Below, piece by piece: positions 31,301 through 39,661 of a DNA stretch of 64,000 nucleotides (the stretch's first letter is position 1; each line of letters begins with the position of its first letter). The position numbers and the translations under genes are program-made. Location of the stretch: IMG/VR virus record IMGVR_UViG_3300028844_006574, positions 1-64,000 of that record; one strand, written 5' to 3'. Source of the stretch: a virus. The notes below the pieces were generated by a model, which ran no database searches, was not told the origin of the DNA, and saw only the letters and a list, made by a program, of their open reading frames with translations.

Positions 31301-33596
31301 TAACAAAGTAACCGTTACACCAGAAGAAGTGGAATCTGCTGGTACAAACACACCAATCATGCAAGGTGTACCAGTTGCCGCCGGAGCTGCCGCGCTTGCT
31401 ACCGCAGCCACTACTAAAAATACAAGCAAAACCTCTGGAGCTAAAATAACACCTGCTTCAGAATACAAAACCACCGGTAAAACACCAGTCAACAAACCTA
31501 AAACTGTAGCTGGTAAAGTAGCAGCCGCCGGTGCACTTGCTACTGGAGGAGTTTTAGCAGCATCTGCAATGTCGGATGACACCCCACCAGCTAAAAAACT
31601 TCAAGCTGGTGCTCAAGCTACTGATACCGGAAAAACAACACCACCTCCACCAGCAGCACCTGCTAAAAAACTGCAAACCGGTGCCCAAGCTGCAGAAACC
31701 GGGGAAGTGACCGCAACTACAGCAACTACAGCTCCTTCACCAGCACCAATCCCTGCTAATGGTGTAACACCTGTAGCTAAAGACTTTACACACACAGGTA
31801 AACAAGCAATAGGGACTGACAGTTCTTCACCCGTACCAGCCAACCAATCTACTATAGGTCATAGCGAAGAAGGCCCAATGTATGTAAAACAGGTTCAAGA
31901 TGATGATGGAGATGACCCAGATCACCCAGATGAAGAAGAAGAACAACCTGAAATTTCAGATATACAACCAGATACTGGATCACAGGCGAAGGTACCTGGT
32001 ATCATGTCCAAAGTGGCTGACTCTGCAGCTGCAGTTTACCCAGATTCCATGGTAGGTAGAGCTGTTGAAGGTGGAAAAACTCTACTAGGCAAAGCAAAAC
32101 AAGCAAAAGACAAAGCCATGGCCACCGAAACTGGTCAAAAAGCCAAAGCAATCGGTACCAAAGCTTTAGATAAGACCAAACAAGTAGGAGCAACTGCAAT
32201 CGAAGGTGGTAAAACATTGGTAGGTAAAGCCATGGCTAGTGAAACTGGTCAAAAAGCCAAAGCAATCGGTGCAAAAGCATTAGACAAAGGAAAATATTTT
32301 GCCAGCCAAGCCGGTAGTATAGGTTCCGGATTGATAGACAAACTACCAGGTGCAGCAACATCTATGAAGTTGAAAGCTTCACAAGCCACAAAAGGTATCA
32401 AAGATAAAATTTCATCCCCCGGTCTAGGAAAACCAATCAAACCAGCCAAGCCTAAAAGTTTCTTGGGTAAACTCGCGAGTGGAGCAAAAAGTTTGGTCAC
32501 AGAACACCCATTGGTTAAACTATTCCGGAAAAAGGAAGAGTCTCCTAGCGGTAAGTCAGTAAAACCAGCGGAATCACAAGGCTTTTTGAGCAAAATAAAA
32601 TCTGGTGTCAAAGGCATGTTCAACAAAACAAAAGAATCCGGAGGAAAATTCAAAGAAGGGATCAAAAAAGCAGAACCGGGTGTAAAGGCAAAAGCTGCTC
32701 TTGAGAAGACCAAACAACTCGGCGCAACAGCAGTTCAAGGCGGGAAAACATTGTTAGGTAAAACAAAACAAAAAATTACCGAAGCTTCGAACAGCGAAAC
32801 TGGTCAAAAAGCCAAAGCGGTTGGTACCAAAGCGTTAGACAAAGGAAAGTACTTTGCTAGTCAAGCAGCCTCCATGGGTATGAGTTTAGCTGGAAAAGCC
32901 AAACAAAAAGCCGCGGAAAAAATCCCGGGTATGTTGACATCTGGTAAAGCTGCAGCAGCTAAAGCTGCTGGTAGCGTTGCCGCCACTGCGCGGTCATTAC
33001 CAGGTGTGATGAAGAGCAAGTCACAAGCTCTGAAACAAACAATTGACACTAAAGCTAAAGAACCGAATAGCTTGCTCGGTGGAGCAGCCAAGTTTGCCAA
33101 AGCCGCTGGTGAAAAGACTGTGAGTATTAGTAAAAAAGTCGGTGCAAAAGCTGTCGCGGGCGGAAAAAACTTGGTGGATAAAGCCAAACAATCTAAAGAC
33201 AGGGTAGTATCTGCAACTACAGGGGAGAGCTCAGATGGGGATACACCTAAAAACAGACTCTCTGGTATGATGGGTGCAGCTAAGGATAAATCCAAAGACC
33301 TTTTAAAAAATGCAATACCAGTGTCTCAAAAGATGGGTTCAAAAGCACTGGCGGGTGCAGCGATAATGGGTCAACGTTCCAAACAATTTATTGAAAAATT
33401 AGGCGAAAAGGAAATAGAAAAAGAAAAACAAGAGAAGGAACAAGCAGCTGGCGGTGGTACATCCATAATAAGCAACAGTAGTAGCAGCAGCAATAGTACC
33501 ACAATCAATCGATTCGATACAGATGTTGTGAGCAAATGGAGAAGCCAGTATGTTGATGACCAACACCGCCCGGGTCACTATTCGATGTACAGCTGA
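28362..33596 (+). CDS. Presumed tail tape-measure protein (very long, low complexity)
   Basis: 1744 residues, the largest gene in the window. There is an N-terminal helix (LADLSTSIQGLASTIEGVKKAL), then Asn/Gln/Thr-rich disorder (about 80-190), a helical region, a Lys/Pro stretch (near 705-725), and a hydrophobic Gly/Ala block (near 860-915, SIGGLMGGALAAVVPTLL, APILYMGGDYLG). Ala/Thr/Pro-rich linkers and many Lys/Ala amphipathic repeats built on ETGQKAKAIGTKALDK follow. The C-terminus SSSNSTTINRFDTDVVSKWR is more conserved in look. Position between gp26-like and gp48-like genes is where a tape measure (T4 gp29, 590 residues) belongs. Homology to gp29 is not visible, so the call rests on size, composition and context. 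Confidence 0.65.
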   Translation: MPEQETQTEPVLPDFSLLRKPLADLSTSIQGLASTIEGVKKALSGIKNIEPSKIKEGIDNKITQQPSNISGNVQQITPPSQNNTYINESTSNNVNTTNEPSAPPPPQPIVPDDVVQEVMSSDPVQPETTNITENNNQTTNNNTQTYQSTNNNAQNPWTTLYKNNEQTTNNNEQPANNTPKKSLISNILSGVKNSYENIQYRRENMGETFLQSTLHEAKDRAVQAKDGTVSGFKKAKDVTIESKNSFTQGLKAGNTGEGAPNDSLAARTGRELGDAWKEQRDMDTPLSRAVDAFKALKQGNFKDAIGKAASSFGGYVMAKENREENEKYQRDFGVEGYTPAKTLKLNEMAEDQAKERQELVDQIRKEKNSVIKTQTIEELKQFDKEYGEKMGVSSSQEQTTNNNNTPTSDDNNSKISENISTENVERIKEATDPQFPKPNSPHASEYIETAGENINKGVDQLKQKSEQFAENIKSLQPVDNSQSNIVNFPTQQNTQQTTNTTTPAAPAANSTTASGESQRQAKEYGPEKVEIVNFKELAEEISELMAGKLGDKMKGGVMSGGGSSDDGDDGGGLLDMLGFGASAGLGGGSGKDKNKNKNKTKTKGPKGKKPGLFKRIGSTVGKFIPKGKNLLKIGGVAAAAVGTKLGYDKLTQPDTPDKPKKPEKPAKTTSKQVKPAPKPGSPVTDAVKTTPKPDTPKTTTKAPPKPKPKPKPKPKPKAGFFSSMWSKTKKLASKIPGADTVKSVAGGITSAVKDPIGTAKKAVKGVVSTGKKAISAVKSGVGTAVKYATNPKLALKTLKEAVKTNAKTAVKQMIKVPIISAPLEALFAGFEINDILSNQELSPADKKKQTGRVVGNSIGGLMGGALAAVVPTLLTGGAAGLAAPILYMGGDYLGRIGADVLMNSVPDIEEILGETTGNVFGLDYGDEEQPTTGELTPEDKKELEGQVKPVDTKDVQAAPKDSESPVKDAVSSITPPAVPDNKVTVTPEEVESAGTNTPIMQGVPVAAGAAALATAATTKNTSKTSGAKITPASEYKTTGKTPVNKPKTVAGKVAAAGALATGGVLAASAMSDDTPPAKKLQAGAQATDTGKTTPPPPAAPAKKLQTGAQAAETGEVTATTATTAPSPAPIPANGVTPVAKDFTHTGKQAIGTDSSSPVPANQSTIGHSEEGPMYVKQVQDDDGDDPDHPDEEEEQPEISDIQPDTGSQAKVPGIMSKVADSAAAVYPDSMVGRAVEGGKTLLGKAKQAKDKAMATETGQKAKAIGTKALDKTKQVGATAIEGGKTLVGKAMASETGQKAKAIGAKALDKGKYFASQAGSIGSGLIDKLPGAATSMKLKASQATKGIKDKISSPGLGKPIKPAKPKSFLGKLASGAKSLVTEHPLVKLFRKKEESPSGKSVKPAESQGFLSKIKSGVKGMFNKTKESGGKFKEGIKKAEPGVKAKAALEKTKQLGATAVQGGKTLLGKTKQKITEASNSETGQKAKAVGTKALDKGKYFASQAASMGMSLAGKAKQKAAEKIPGMLTSGKAAAAKAAGSVAATARSLPGVMKSKSQALKQTIDTKAKEPNSLLGGAAKFAKAAGEKTVSISKKVGAKAVAGGKNLVDKAKQSKDRVVSATTGESSDGDTPKNRLSGMMGAAKDKSKDLLKNAIPVSQKMGSKALAGAAIMGQRSKQFIEKLGEKEIEKEKQEKEQAAGGGTSIISNSSSSSNSTTINRFDTDVVSKWRSQYVDDQHRPGHYSMYS
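32127..32850 (+). repeat. Diverged repeats within the tape-measure gene
   Basis: The segment gaaactggtcaaaaagccaa occurs at 32127, 32241 and 32796, each encoding ETGQKAKA followed by I/VGxKALDK. The first two copies are 114 nt (38 codons) apart. KYFASQA follows the second and third copies. Confidence 0.85.
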
Positions 33597-33617
33597 TCTG
33601 GTAAACTAGTTTTGCTG

Positions 33618-33625
33618 ATTAAATA
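33618..33625 (+). promoter_or_regulatory. Late-promoter-like ATTAAATA
   Basis: Ends 5 nt before the ATG at 33631. Confidence 0.5.
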
Positions 33626-33630
33626 ATTAC

Positions 33631-34788
33631 ATGCCAATACCGGAAAAAAGATTCATATGGTCGTTTGACAGTCAAGGTTCAAACGGTCAAGAAGCACCTC
33701 AACTGATGGGAACGTTCGGTACCGGTTCAAGCTTGTTCCAGTTTGGTGTTGAAGGTGTTGGTCGCGCTATTGAACCTGATATAGCCAATTATACATATGT
33801 AAATATTAGCAAAGATTTTGATTGGACATTAAATGATGAACGAGAGGAGGTACCACGTATAATACTTAAGGAGATGACACCTAGTTCAAGTTCGCTACTA
33901 ACCAGATCTACATATTACCTGAGCCAGTTTGAAGATATTGACTTCGGTTTGATCAACAACGAACCTCTAGACTCATACACCGGGTTGTATGTCACAGATG
34001 ATACCGGATTTATATATGATATACCGCAACTCGGTGGTAGTTACATGATGACCGGTAGTAACTCTTATGGAGCCGATAGCGGTGGTCTAGGTAAAACACT
34101 CAAAGGAATAGCCGGCGTAGCTGGGGATTTTGCACCTGGTAAACTAGGTAAAGGTATAAACGCTGCTGTAAAAGGTGGCGGAGCTGCCATTGGTTTAGCC
34201 GGGCTCGCTGGAGACCTTGCCGGTGGTGTCCGTGAAGCTTTTGGTGGTGGCGCTGGTTATTATACTGAACAACCTCAATTTTACCAACATGGTCAAGGAG
34301 CTCGCAATTACGATATCAAGTTTCCATTGTTTAACACTGGCGATTATGAAAGCATGATTAGAAATTTTCAAGTAGCGTACATGCTGGTGTACCAAAATTT
34401 ACCCAACAGAAATAGTAAACAAACCATCCGTCCTCCATGCATGTATGAAATCACAGTACCCGGTATTTCGTACACCCCATTTGCATATATGAGCAAAGTG
34501 AACGTTGATTTCATAGGCGCTAGACGTGAGATGACAATCGCGTTACCCTTTGATGACCCAGACAATTACCGGAACATAAGAGTCACCGTTCCGGAGGCAT
34601 ATGAAATAACATTAAGTGTACAAGAACTAGTTGCCCATACTAAAAACTTTATGTTTCATAACGTGAGTAGAAAAATCAGCACCGGTGTCGCTAGTGTAGA
34701 CCAAGGGTTATCTGAAGAAGTGGATTCTGACAATGTTCTAGTCGAAGGTGTGAGTGATTTTATAAGCTGGTTGAACCCGTTTGATTAA
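33631..34788 (+). CDS. Baseplate tail-tube cap-like protein (gp48-like)
   Basis: 385 residues (T4 gp48: 364). The N-terminal half has beta segments; the centre (about 150-205) is a Gly/Ala-rich hydrophobic stretch (LKGIAGVAGDFAPGKLGKGINAAVKGGG). The second half holds YDIKFPLFNTGDYESMIRNFQVAYMLVYQNLPNR, PPCMYEITVPGISYTPFAYMSKVNVDF and PEAYEITLSVQELVA, a strand order typical of gp48-type tube-baseplate connectors (pattern 'PP..Y...VPG....P.a....v...G.rr'). It lies immediately before gp53 and the hub gene. The assignment is moderately supported. Confidence 0.62.
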   Translation: MPIPEKRFIWSFDSQGSNGQEAPQLMGTFGTGSSLFQFGVEGVGRAIEPDIANYTYVNISKDFDWTLNDEREEVPRIILKEMTPSSSSLLTRSTYYLSQFEDIDFGLINNEPLDSYTGLYVTDDTGFIYDIPQLGGSYMMTGSNSYGADSGGLGKTLKGIAGVAGDFAPGKLGKGINAAVKGGGAAIGLAGLAGDLAGGVREAFGGGAGYYTEQPQFYQHGQGARNYDIKFPLFNTGDYESMIRNFQVAYMLVYQNLPNRNSKQTIRPPCMYEITVPGISYTPFAYMSKVNVDFIGARREMTIALPFDDPDNYRNIRVTVPEAYEITLSVQELVAHTKNFMFHNVSRKISTGVASVDQGLSEEVDSDNVLVEGVSDFISWLNPFD

Positions 34789-34793
34789 AAATT

Positions 34794-35177
34794 ATGGACA
34801 CCTTAGGTTTATTTCAAAACGACATAGATGATCTGGAACAGCTAGGACCAGCCCGGTATGAGAACATATTCAAAATGTATGCTAAAGGTGAAAAGTATAT
34901 ATACAACATACTGAGAAGAGTGGATATAGATTTGAATTCGGCAGACCCGTCAACTTTTGCCGAAGCCCCTCTAAAGATTGAATCACCATGGACAAATATA
35001 AGCTACTTTGTGTACGGTACGGTAGATTTATGGTGGTTGATATATATTTGTAATAAAGATATTTTTAAAGATCCTTTACAATTAGTACCAGGAGGTACAA
35101 AACTAAGAGTCATAAAAACAAGTAAACTTCAATCAATATTGAACGAGATTGCAAATGATCTCAAACCTAGGGTATGA
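34794..35177 (+). CDS. 53: Baseplate wedge protein, gp53-like
   Basis: 127 residues (T4 gp53: 196; the family core is shorter). YENIFKMYAKGEKYIYNILRRV is followed by WTNISYFVYGTVDLWWLIYICNKDIFKDPLQLVPGGTKLRVIK. This is a LysM-like ending typical of gp53 homologues, where WTxIS..YGT.DLWWLI precedes a N-P-L.L.PG.xL strand. It helps lock wedges around the hub. It overlaps the hub gene by 4 nt (ATGA). Confidence 0.85.
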   Translation: MDTLGLFQNDIDDLEQLGPARYENIFKMYAKGEKYIYNILRRVDIDLNSADPSTFAEAPLKIESPWTNISYFVYGTVDLWWLIYICNKDIFKDPLQLVPGGTKLRVIKTSKLQSILNEIANDLKPRV

Positions 35178-36853
35178 TCAATATACCGTTATTCGGCTCT
35201 GATAAAGAGTTAAACACGTTTGTAGATGACTATTCGAAGAAAAATTCTATAACTATAGATAATAGAGATTTTTTCTTCGCTGTTGCTATAGACAATGGGA
35301 AAGAACGTAAACTTTTCACTAAAAGTGGTATAGAAGATCTAGTTATAGAAGATGATTTGTTTGAATGGTATACTAAAGGTTACATACGCCTGAGAAATGA
35401 CGAAGATGATATGGAGCGTAGTTTAGGCCCGGATAAAATATTATCCATGCTCCGATTGTCTAAAACATACAAAATGAGAGGTGACGGTAGAGACATAATT
35501 TCTGTTAATATAACACCGAACTTACAAACACTACGTACATGGATCGCCCGGGTTGCTGGTATAGAGCAAAAACCAGATGAAGACATATTCAAATATTCTA
35601 ATGACTTTTCAGTATATGATGTGAAAACAGAATATGAAGGTCGTCAGCAATACAAAGTTTTATATTTCTGGGATTTGAGATATCAACTATTGTTAGAAAG
35701 AAATGTACATTATAGTACCGCTTTAGTCAAAAAAAAGCAAGAGAAACAATTTGAGAAGAAAATCCGAGTAGTAAACAACAAAGACCGGGAAGTACTGACA
35801 GGGGAAGCGATACAAGAATTCATTAAACAGGCATTAGAAGACCAAAACCCGGAATTTGAAGATGAATTATGGGACAAAGGAGGAGCAAAAATTTTCTACT
35901 CTAGCCCTGCACAATACAAAGGATTGAACGACCTAGACTATCTCATGACCTCTCATGTGAGTGATGATGAAGGTGATAATGATTTCAGTATATTGAAATA
36001 CGATACTTATTTGAAGAAATGGACATTAATGTCCATTTCTAAATACTTTAGTAAAGCATTAGATGGTGAGGAAGCCGGTGAGTATCAGTTTGACAAATTT
36101 CAAATTAGCCAACATGCTGGGCCACTAGGTTTTTTAGGTCCACTAGCATCGTTTCTAACATCAAACAAAGCACCTAATTTGAAACTAGGTGATTTGAACA
36201 GCAAAGTCAAATCAATAAAAGTACCCATACCTAAAATAGGTCAAACGCAACGAAAAAACATGATCCCAGGGGAATCGATGGAACTAGAACCTGATAGCTG
36301 GAGATTTGAAGATTTTGCTGGTATAGACAATCAATCTTTACTCACGACATATGCTGTGCATAGTTATAACACAAATACACACGAATTTAATATAGATGTT
36401 TTTGACAATGAAATAAGGACAGTGTCTGAAAAATTTCAAGAACAGTATTTAGATGGTAAATTTATAGGCGACCCGGACCCTGCACTCAACTTTCAATTGA
36501 CCAAAGGAAAAAAAGAGCAAAAAGTGTTGAATAATCTGTTCACTCTGGATCAAGACGAAAAATCCCGGGCTATAAAAGGTCGGAACCAGTTATTTAAAAA
36601 TTTAATTTTCCTGAACAATGCTGTGTCTTTAAATGTAAAAGGTGATACACATAGAAGAACCGGTAGATTTTTTAGTTTAGACCGGAAAGACCCGTATTTT
36701 CCGAACGAGTTTGACGATAAAATACTAGGGCAATATTTCATAGTGAATGTTAAACACATCATCAGTAAAGAAACGTATAGTAACGAGATGTTAGGAGTCA
36801 AACCATATCGGTACAAAGCACCAGCATTTGAAACAGACAAGGTACACGAGTAA
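35174..36853 (+). CDS. Baseplate hub protein, gp27-like
   Basis: 559 residues (T4 gp27: 391). The N-terminal FFFAVAIDNGKERKLFTKSGIEDLVIEDDLFEWYTKGYIRLRN is a first hub barrel. The C-terminal LNVKGDTHRRTGRFFSLDR, DKILGQYFIVNVKHIISKETYSNEMLGVKPYRYK is the 'G.p.lr.G..v.l....... l.G.y.v..v.H......Y...l' pattern common to gp27/gpD-type hub proteins. The middle has an insert with a Lys/Glu-rich segment and GPLGFLGPLASFLTS. Two barrels of this family connect tube and spike; no gp5-like lysozyme spike gene is in the window. It abuts the next gene with TAATG. Confidence 0.7.
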   Translation: MINIPLFGSDKELNTFVDDYSKKNSITIDNRDFFFAVAIDNGKERKLFTKSGIEDLVIEDDLFEWYTKGYIRLRNDEDDMERSLGPDKILSMLRLSKTYKMRGDGRDIISVNITPNLQTLRTWIARVAGIEQKPDEDIFKYSNDFSVYDVKTEYEGRQQYKVLYFWDLRYQLLLERNVHYSTALVKKKQEKQFEKKIRVVNNKDREVLTGEAIQEFIKQALEDQNPEFEDELWDKGGAKIFYSSPAQYKGLNDLDYLMTSHVSDDEGDNDFSILKYDTYLKKWTLMSISKYFSKALDGEEAGEYQFDKFQISQHAGPLGFLGPLASFLTSNKAPNLKLGDLNSKVKSIKVPIPKIGQTQRKNMIPGESMELEPDSWRFEDFAGIDNQSLLTTYAVHSYNTNTHEFNIDVFDNEIRTVSEKFQEQYLDGKFIGDPDPALNFQLTKGKKEQKVLNNLFTLDQDEKSRAIKGRNQLFKNLIFLNNAVSLNVKGDTHRRTGRFFSLDRKDPYFPNEFDDKILGQYFIVNVKHIISKETYSNEMLGVKPYRYKAPAFETDKVHE

Positions 36854-37950
36854 TGGCTGAACAGACAATAGATCCGGAATTGACAGAAGTAAATCTTACA
36901 AACACCACAGATTTTCTCAAAGCATTCACTGATTATAACGAGCATGTGAACAAGTTCGCTAAAGAGATTGCAGTCGCTAATGTGTATCAACATACAGATG
37001 TCACCGTTGACCCGATCACAGACAAAGCTCAATTATTTTTTGAATTAGCTACAAACTCATTATCAATAAAGGACGATATTAGAGGTAGTAAAGACAAAAA
37101 AGGAAAACCGCAATCTCCAGTGAAAGCATCTTCCACTGGGTTGAACAAAGACATTGATGGTTTTGATGATGAGTTTTTAGCATATTGGCTAGAAAAATAC
37201 AGATTGTTGCACCCGGTGATACAACAAGAATGTGAAAAGTTGATAGGCGCTGGTGGTGGAGAGTATTTCAAAGATGTTAGCGAGAGTATCGGGTGCTTGA
37301 CTGAAACAGACTTTATCGATGACGACAGGGTATTACCATACTTTGATGTGAGTGTCAAACAATACGACCCTCCAATGGTATACAACAGTAAATTACATAA
37401 CAAATTGAGCACAAACACCCAGCTCATAAACTTAAAATTTAGTAAACTGGTCAATGCTAATAGCAGAATGAACCTCAAAAACATAATAAATGGACCAAAC
37501 AGTCACAAGCTTGAAAAGGATAGCAGTCTAGATGCACACGGTAACAATCTTATAACTGATTTTGAACATAGAAACAGGATGGGTAAAATTGTCACAGAAC
37601 TAGTAACAACTTTACAAAAACAATACAAAGATTTGTGGAGATTTGTTGATTGGTTACAGACTAGAGAACCGGAAAGTTCATACAAGTTTAAAAAGGTTAA
37701 ATTAGACGTAGAAGATATAAAAATAAACGTCGATATACTCAAAAACAAACTCTATAAAACCAAAAAGGAAATGACCAACAACTGTGTATTGAGTGTAGAT
37801 TGTGAAGATATACTCACCCGGACCAAACGAAAAACAAAAGAGAAAGCCGAAGATGCTGAAATCGCTGCTAAACGATTGACTGCTGATAAAAAACAAGGTG
37901 TACTGGCTAGACTAGCCCTGGCCGCGAAAGAAGCGGTCGGATTGGCTTAA
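36853..37950 (+). CDS. Unknown late protein downstream of the hub
   Basis: 365 residues. The N-terminal helical half (TDFLKAFTDYNEHVNKFAKEIAVANVY, DEFLAYWLEKYRLLHPVIQQECEKL) is followed by an Asn-rich middle and a Lys-rich helical C-terminus (KGQ/KTKEKAEDAEIAAKRLTADKK pattern). The start overlaps the gp27-like stop by one base, so it is probably produced with the hub. No family recognised; a baseplate assembly factor is a guess. Its stop overlaps that of gp16 by four bases. Confidence 0.65.
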   Translation: MAEQTIDPELTEVNLTNTTDFLKAFTDYNEHVNKFAKEIAVANVYQHTDVTVDPITDKAQLFFELATNSLSIKDDIRGSKDKKGKPQSPVKASSTGLNKDIDGFDDEFLAYWLEKYRLLHPVIQQECEKLIGAGGGEYFKDVSESIGCLTETDFIDDDRVLPYFDVSVKQYDPPMVYNSKLHNKLSTNTQLINLKFSKLVNANSRMNLKNIINGPNSHKLEKDSSLDAHGNNLITDFEHRNRMGKIVTELVTTLQKQYKDLWRFVDWLQTREPESSYKFKKVKLDVEDIKINVDILKNKLYKTKKEMTNNCVLSVDCEDILTRTKRKTKEKAEDAEIAAKRLTADKKQGVLARLALAAKEAVGLA

Positions 37951-38447
37951 TTATCCGTTTGTTCTACATCAGAAACTTCAGCTTCTACAACTACACTATC
38001 CTCTAACATTTTTTTGAAAATCTCTTCTCTCGTACCCACAAGTTTCATCATGTTGTTATCAGTGTTGATCTCTTTCTTAGCTTCTATATCCATTTGTTTT
38101 ATCCGGACCTGTGTATCTACACGTTGATTACTAGTATGTAGTTTGGTTAAGTTATCAATCGCAGTACTTGTAGCTTTCAATAACTCTGCAAAGCTACCTA
38201 TATCTTCTGCATTAGGGGCAGCTGCAACATACTGTTTCATAATCTGTAAGACATCAACACTATCTTTAATAAGAATACCCTGATTGTCTAAAATAAATTG
38301 TTCTAATTGATCTTTGTTGAGATTAACCTTTTCAGCCACTTCGACTAACTCACTAGTTTGGGCAGACCCACCCTGTAGTTGTTCGATTAAATCTTGAACA
38401 TTGTCAAAAGGGTCTTGTTCTTGTGAATCAACCTCGGTCATAATCAT
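37947..38447 (-). CDS. 16: Terminase small subunit, gp16-like
   Basis: 166 residues (T4 gp16: 164). The oligomerisation core APNAEDIGSFAELLKATSTAIDNLTKLH aligns by eye with T4 NADSPRHMEVFATLMGQM...ILKLH, and the end DNNMMKLVGTREEIFKKMLED aligns with NATVFMGSPTELMDEI. gp16 recognises DNA and regulates the gp17 motor. It is 18 kb away from gp17 although both are on the minus strand; in T4 they are adjacent. A second ATG two codons in (MTEVDSQ) may be the true start. It overlaps the cupin gene by 20 nt. Confidence 0.75.
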   Translation of the reverse strand: MIMTEVDSQEQDPFDNVQDLIEQLQGGSAQTSELVEVAEKVNLNKDQLEQFILDNQGILIKDSVDVLQIMKQYVAAAPNAEDIGSFAELLKATSTAIDNLTKLHTSNQRVDTQVRIKQMDIEAKKEINTDNNMMKLVGTREEIFKKMLEDSVVVEAEVSDVEQTDN

Positions 38448-38781
38448 CCTGTACTCTCACAATATCATCTTCACCGAAATAAGTACCGGTCTGTACCTCG
38501 ATCAATATCATCATTTCATCATCACCAGGATTGGCCATTCGATGCTTCGCACCTAGAGGTATCAATACAGTTTCTCCAGGTTTGTAATCCTCAGTCACAT
38601 CATCCAATGTGATTCTAGCAACACCACTCACCACCGTCCACGCCTCTTGCCGTTTATGGTGATATTGATAACTCAAACGCTGCCCAGGCTTTACATATAT
38701 ACGCTTAACTTTACAATACTCGGCATCCAAAAGAATTTCGTAGTTACCCCAAGGTCTTACAGATTCATCATCAACTTTCAT
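38428..38781 (-). CDS. Cupin, mannose-6-phosphate isomerase type II-like
   Basis: 117 residues. The segment RPWGNYEILLDAEYCKVKRIYVKPGQRLSYQYHHKRQEAWTVVSGVARITLDDV contains the PMI signature PGxxLSxQxHHxRxExWxVVxG, with metal ligands in HH and E, followed by PGETVLIPLGAKHRMANPG with the third His. It interconverts mannose- and fructose-6-phosphate or, as a single-domain cupin, related sugar phosphates. It would feed GDP-mannose/fucose-type donors to the phage glycosyltransferases. A late-type TGTAAATA lies 5 nt upstream. Confidence 0.88.
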   Translation of the reverse strand: MKVDDESVRPWGNYEILLDAEYCKVKRIYVKPGQRLSYQYHHKRQEAWTVVSGVARITLDDVTEDYKPGETVLIPLGAKHRMANPGDDEMMILIEVQTGTYFGEDDIVRVQDDYDRG

Positions 38782-38786
38782 GTTAT

Positions 38787-38794
38787 TATTTACA
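38787..38794 (-). promoter_or_regulatory. Late-promoter-like TGTAAATA
   Basis: Minus strand, 5 nt before the ATG at 38781. Confidence 0.45.
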
Positions 38795-38801
38795 CCCAGC
38801 C

Positions 38802-38830
38802 TTGAAATATCTCAACAAATATAATATAAT
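38802..38830 (+). promoter_or_regulatory. Sigma70-like promoter of the small ORF/dUTPase/gp44 block
   Basis: TTGAAA (38802-38807), 17-nt spacer, perfect TATAAT (38825-38830), then 5 nt to the ATG at 38836. Confidence 0.78.
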
Positions 38831-38835
38831 AAGGT

Positions 38836-38985
38836 ATGATCAACATAACAGTAAACGGGGTAGATTATAAATTACCAATAGAAAAGTTGTCAATACTACT
38901 AACATGGTTGCAGAGCAACGGGGCAGTAAAGGTGCTAGAATCATCAAACCCAGATGCACAAGGACGTACTTTGATAAATGAATAA
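38836..38985 (+). CDS. Small 49-residue protein ahead of dUTPase
   Basis: 49 residues beginning MINITVNGVDYKLPIEKLS, with a beta hairpin followed by LSILLTWLQSNGAVKVLE, and ending NPDAQGRTLINE. It starts 5 nt after a strong sigma70-like promoter and overlaps the dUTPase start by 8 nt, so it is very likely translated. Function unknown; the hairpin-plus-helix layout looks like a compact folded mini-domain. Confidence 0.65.
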   Translation: MINITVNGVDYKLPIEKLSILLTWLQSNGAVKVLESSNPDAQGRTLINE

Positions 38986-39661
38986 CCCAGTATTAAAATT
39001 TAAAAAAACACATGATGCCGCGGTGCTCCCCAAGGCAAACAGCGATAAACCGTACTTCGGTGACACGGGATACGATTTGACCGCTGTCGAAAGCGCTTGG
39101 ATACCTCCTGGAACAAGTAGAGTTGTTGAGGTGGGGTTGACACTAGCAGATATCACACCAGGGTACTGGTTCAGGATTGAACCTAGAAGCGGTCTCGGTT
39201 TCAAAAACAGTATTCAACCACATCTAGGTGTGATTGATAATGGTTACCGTGGTGACCTGGGCGTGAAGTTGTACAATTTTCATGAAACTAAAGATTTACA
39301 GGTCAAAGCTGGTGATAAAATCGCTCAAATTGTTGTATATCCACTGATACAACCAGAATGTGAGTGGTCTGATCAAGTGACTGAAACAGATCGAGGTGAC
39401 AAAGGATTCGGATCATCTGATAAAAATCTAGGATTACCACCATTGCGTGAAAGAATTCGAGATACTTCAAAACTATCAACGGACATGCAAGATATAAAAG
39501 AAAAGGTGTTGAGAGTCAAATCAACCGATGATTGGTGGTCATATGCTGATACATACACTAAAGAAAAGTTGGACTCTGGTGAATATATACGTAATCCAAT
39601 GAAAATGGATGAAGGAGACCCGGATTTTATTAAAAACCCGGATTATGAGCAAGAGAAGTAA
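38978..39661 (+). CDS. dut: dUTPase with a C-terminal extension
   Basis: 227 residues. All five trimeric dUTPase motifs are present in order: GDTGYDL (near 28), EPRSGLG (near 68), GVIDNGYRGD with catalytic Asp and stacking Tyr (near 84), GDKIAQIVV (near 112) and RGDKGFGSS (near 138). It hydrolyses dUTP to dUMP, keeping uracil out of phage DNA and feeding dTMP synthesis. About 80 residues follow motif 5, whereas most dUTPases end there; the tail (RIRDTSKLSTDMQDIKEKV, DDWWSYADTYTKEKLDSGEYI) is unassigned and may be a fused small domain. Confidence 0.93.
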   Translation: MNNPVLKFKKTHDAAVLPKANSDKPYFGDTGYDLTAVESAWIPPGTSRVVEVGLTLADITPGYWFRIEPRSGLGFKNSIQPHLGVIDNGYRGDLGVKLYNFHETKDLQVKAGDKIAQIVVYPLIQPECEWSDQVTETDRGDKGFGSSDKNLGLPPLRERIRDTSKLSTDMQDIKEKVLRVKSTDDWWSYADTYTKEKLDSGEYIRNPMKMDEGDPDFIKNPDYEQEK

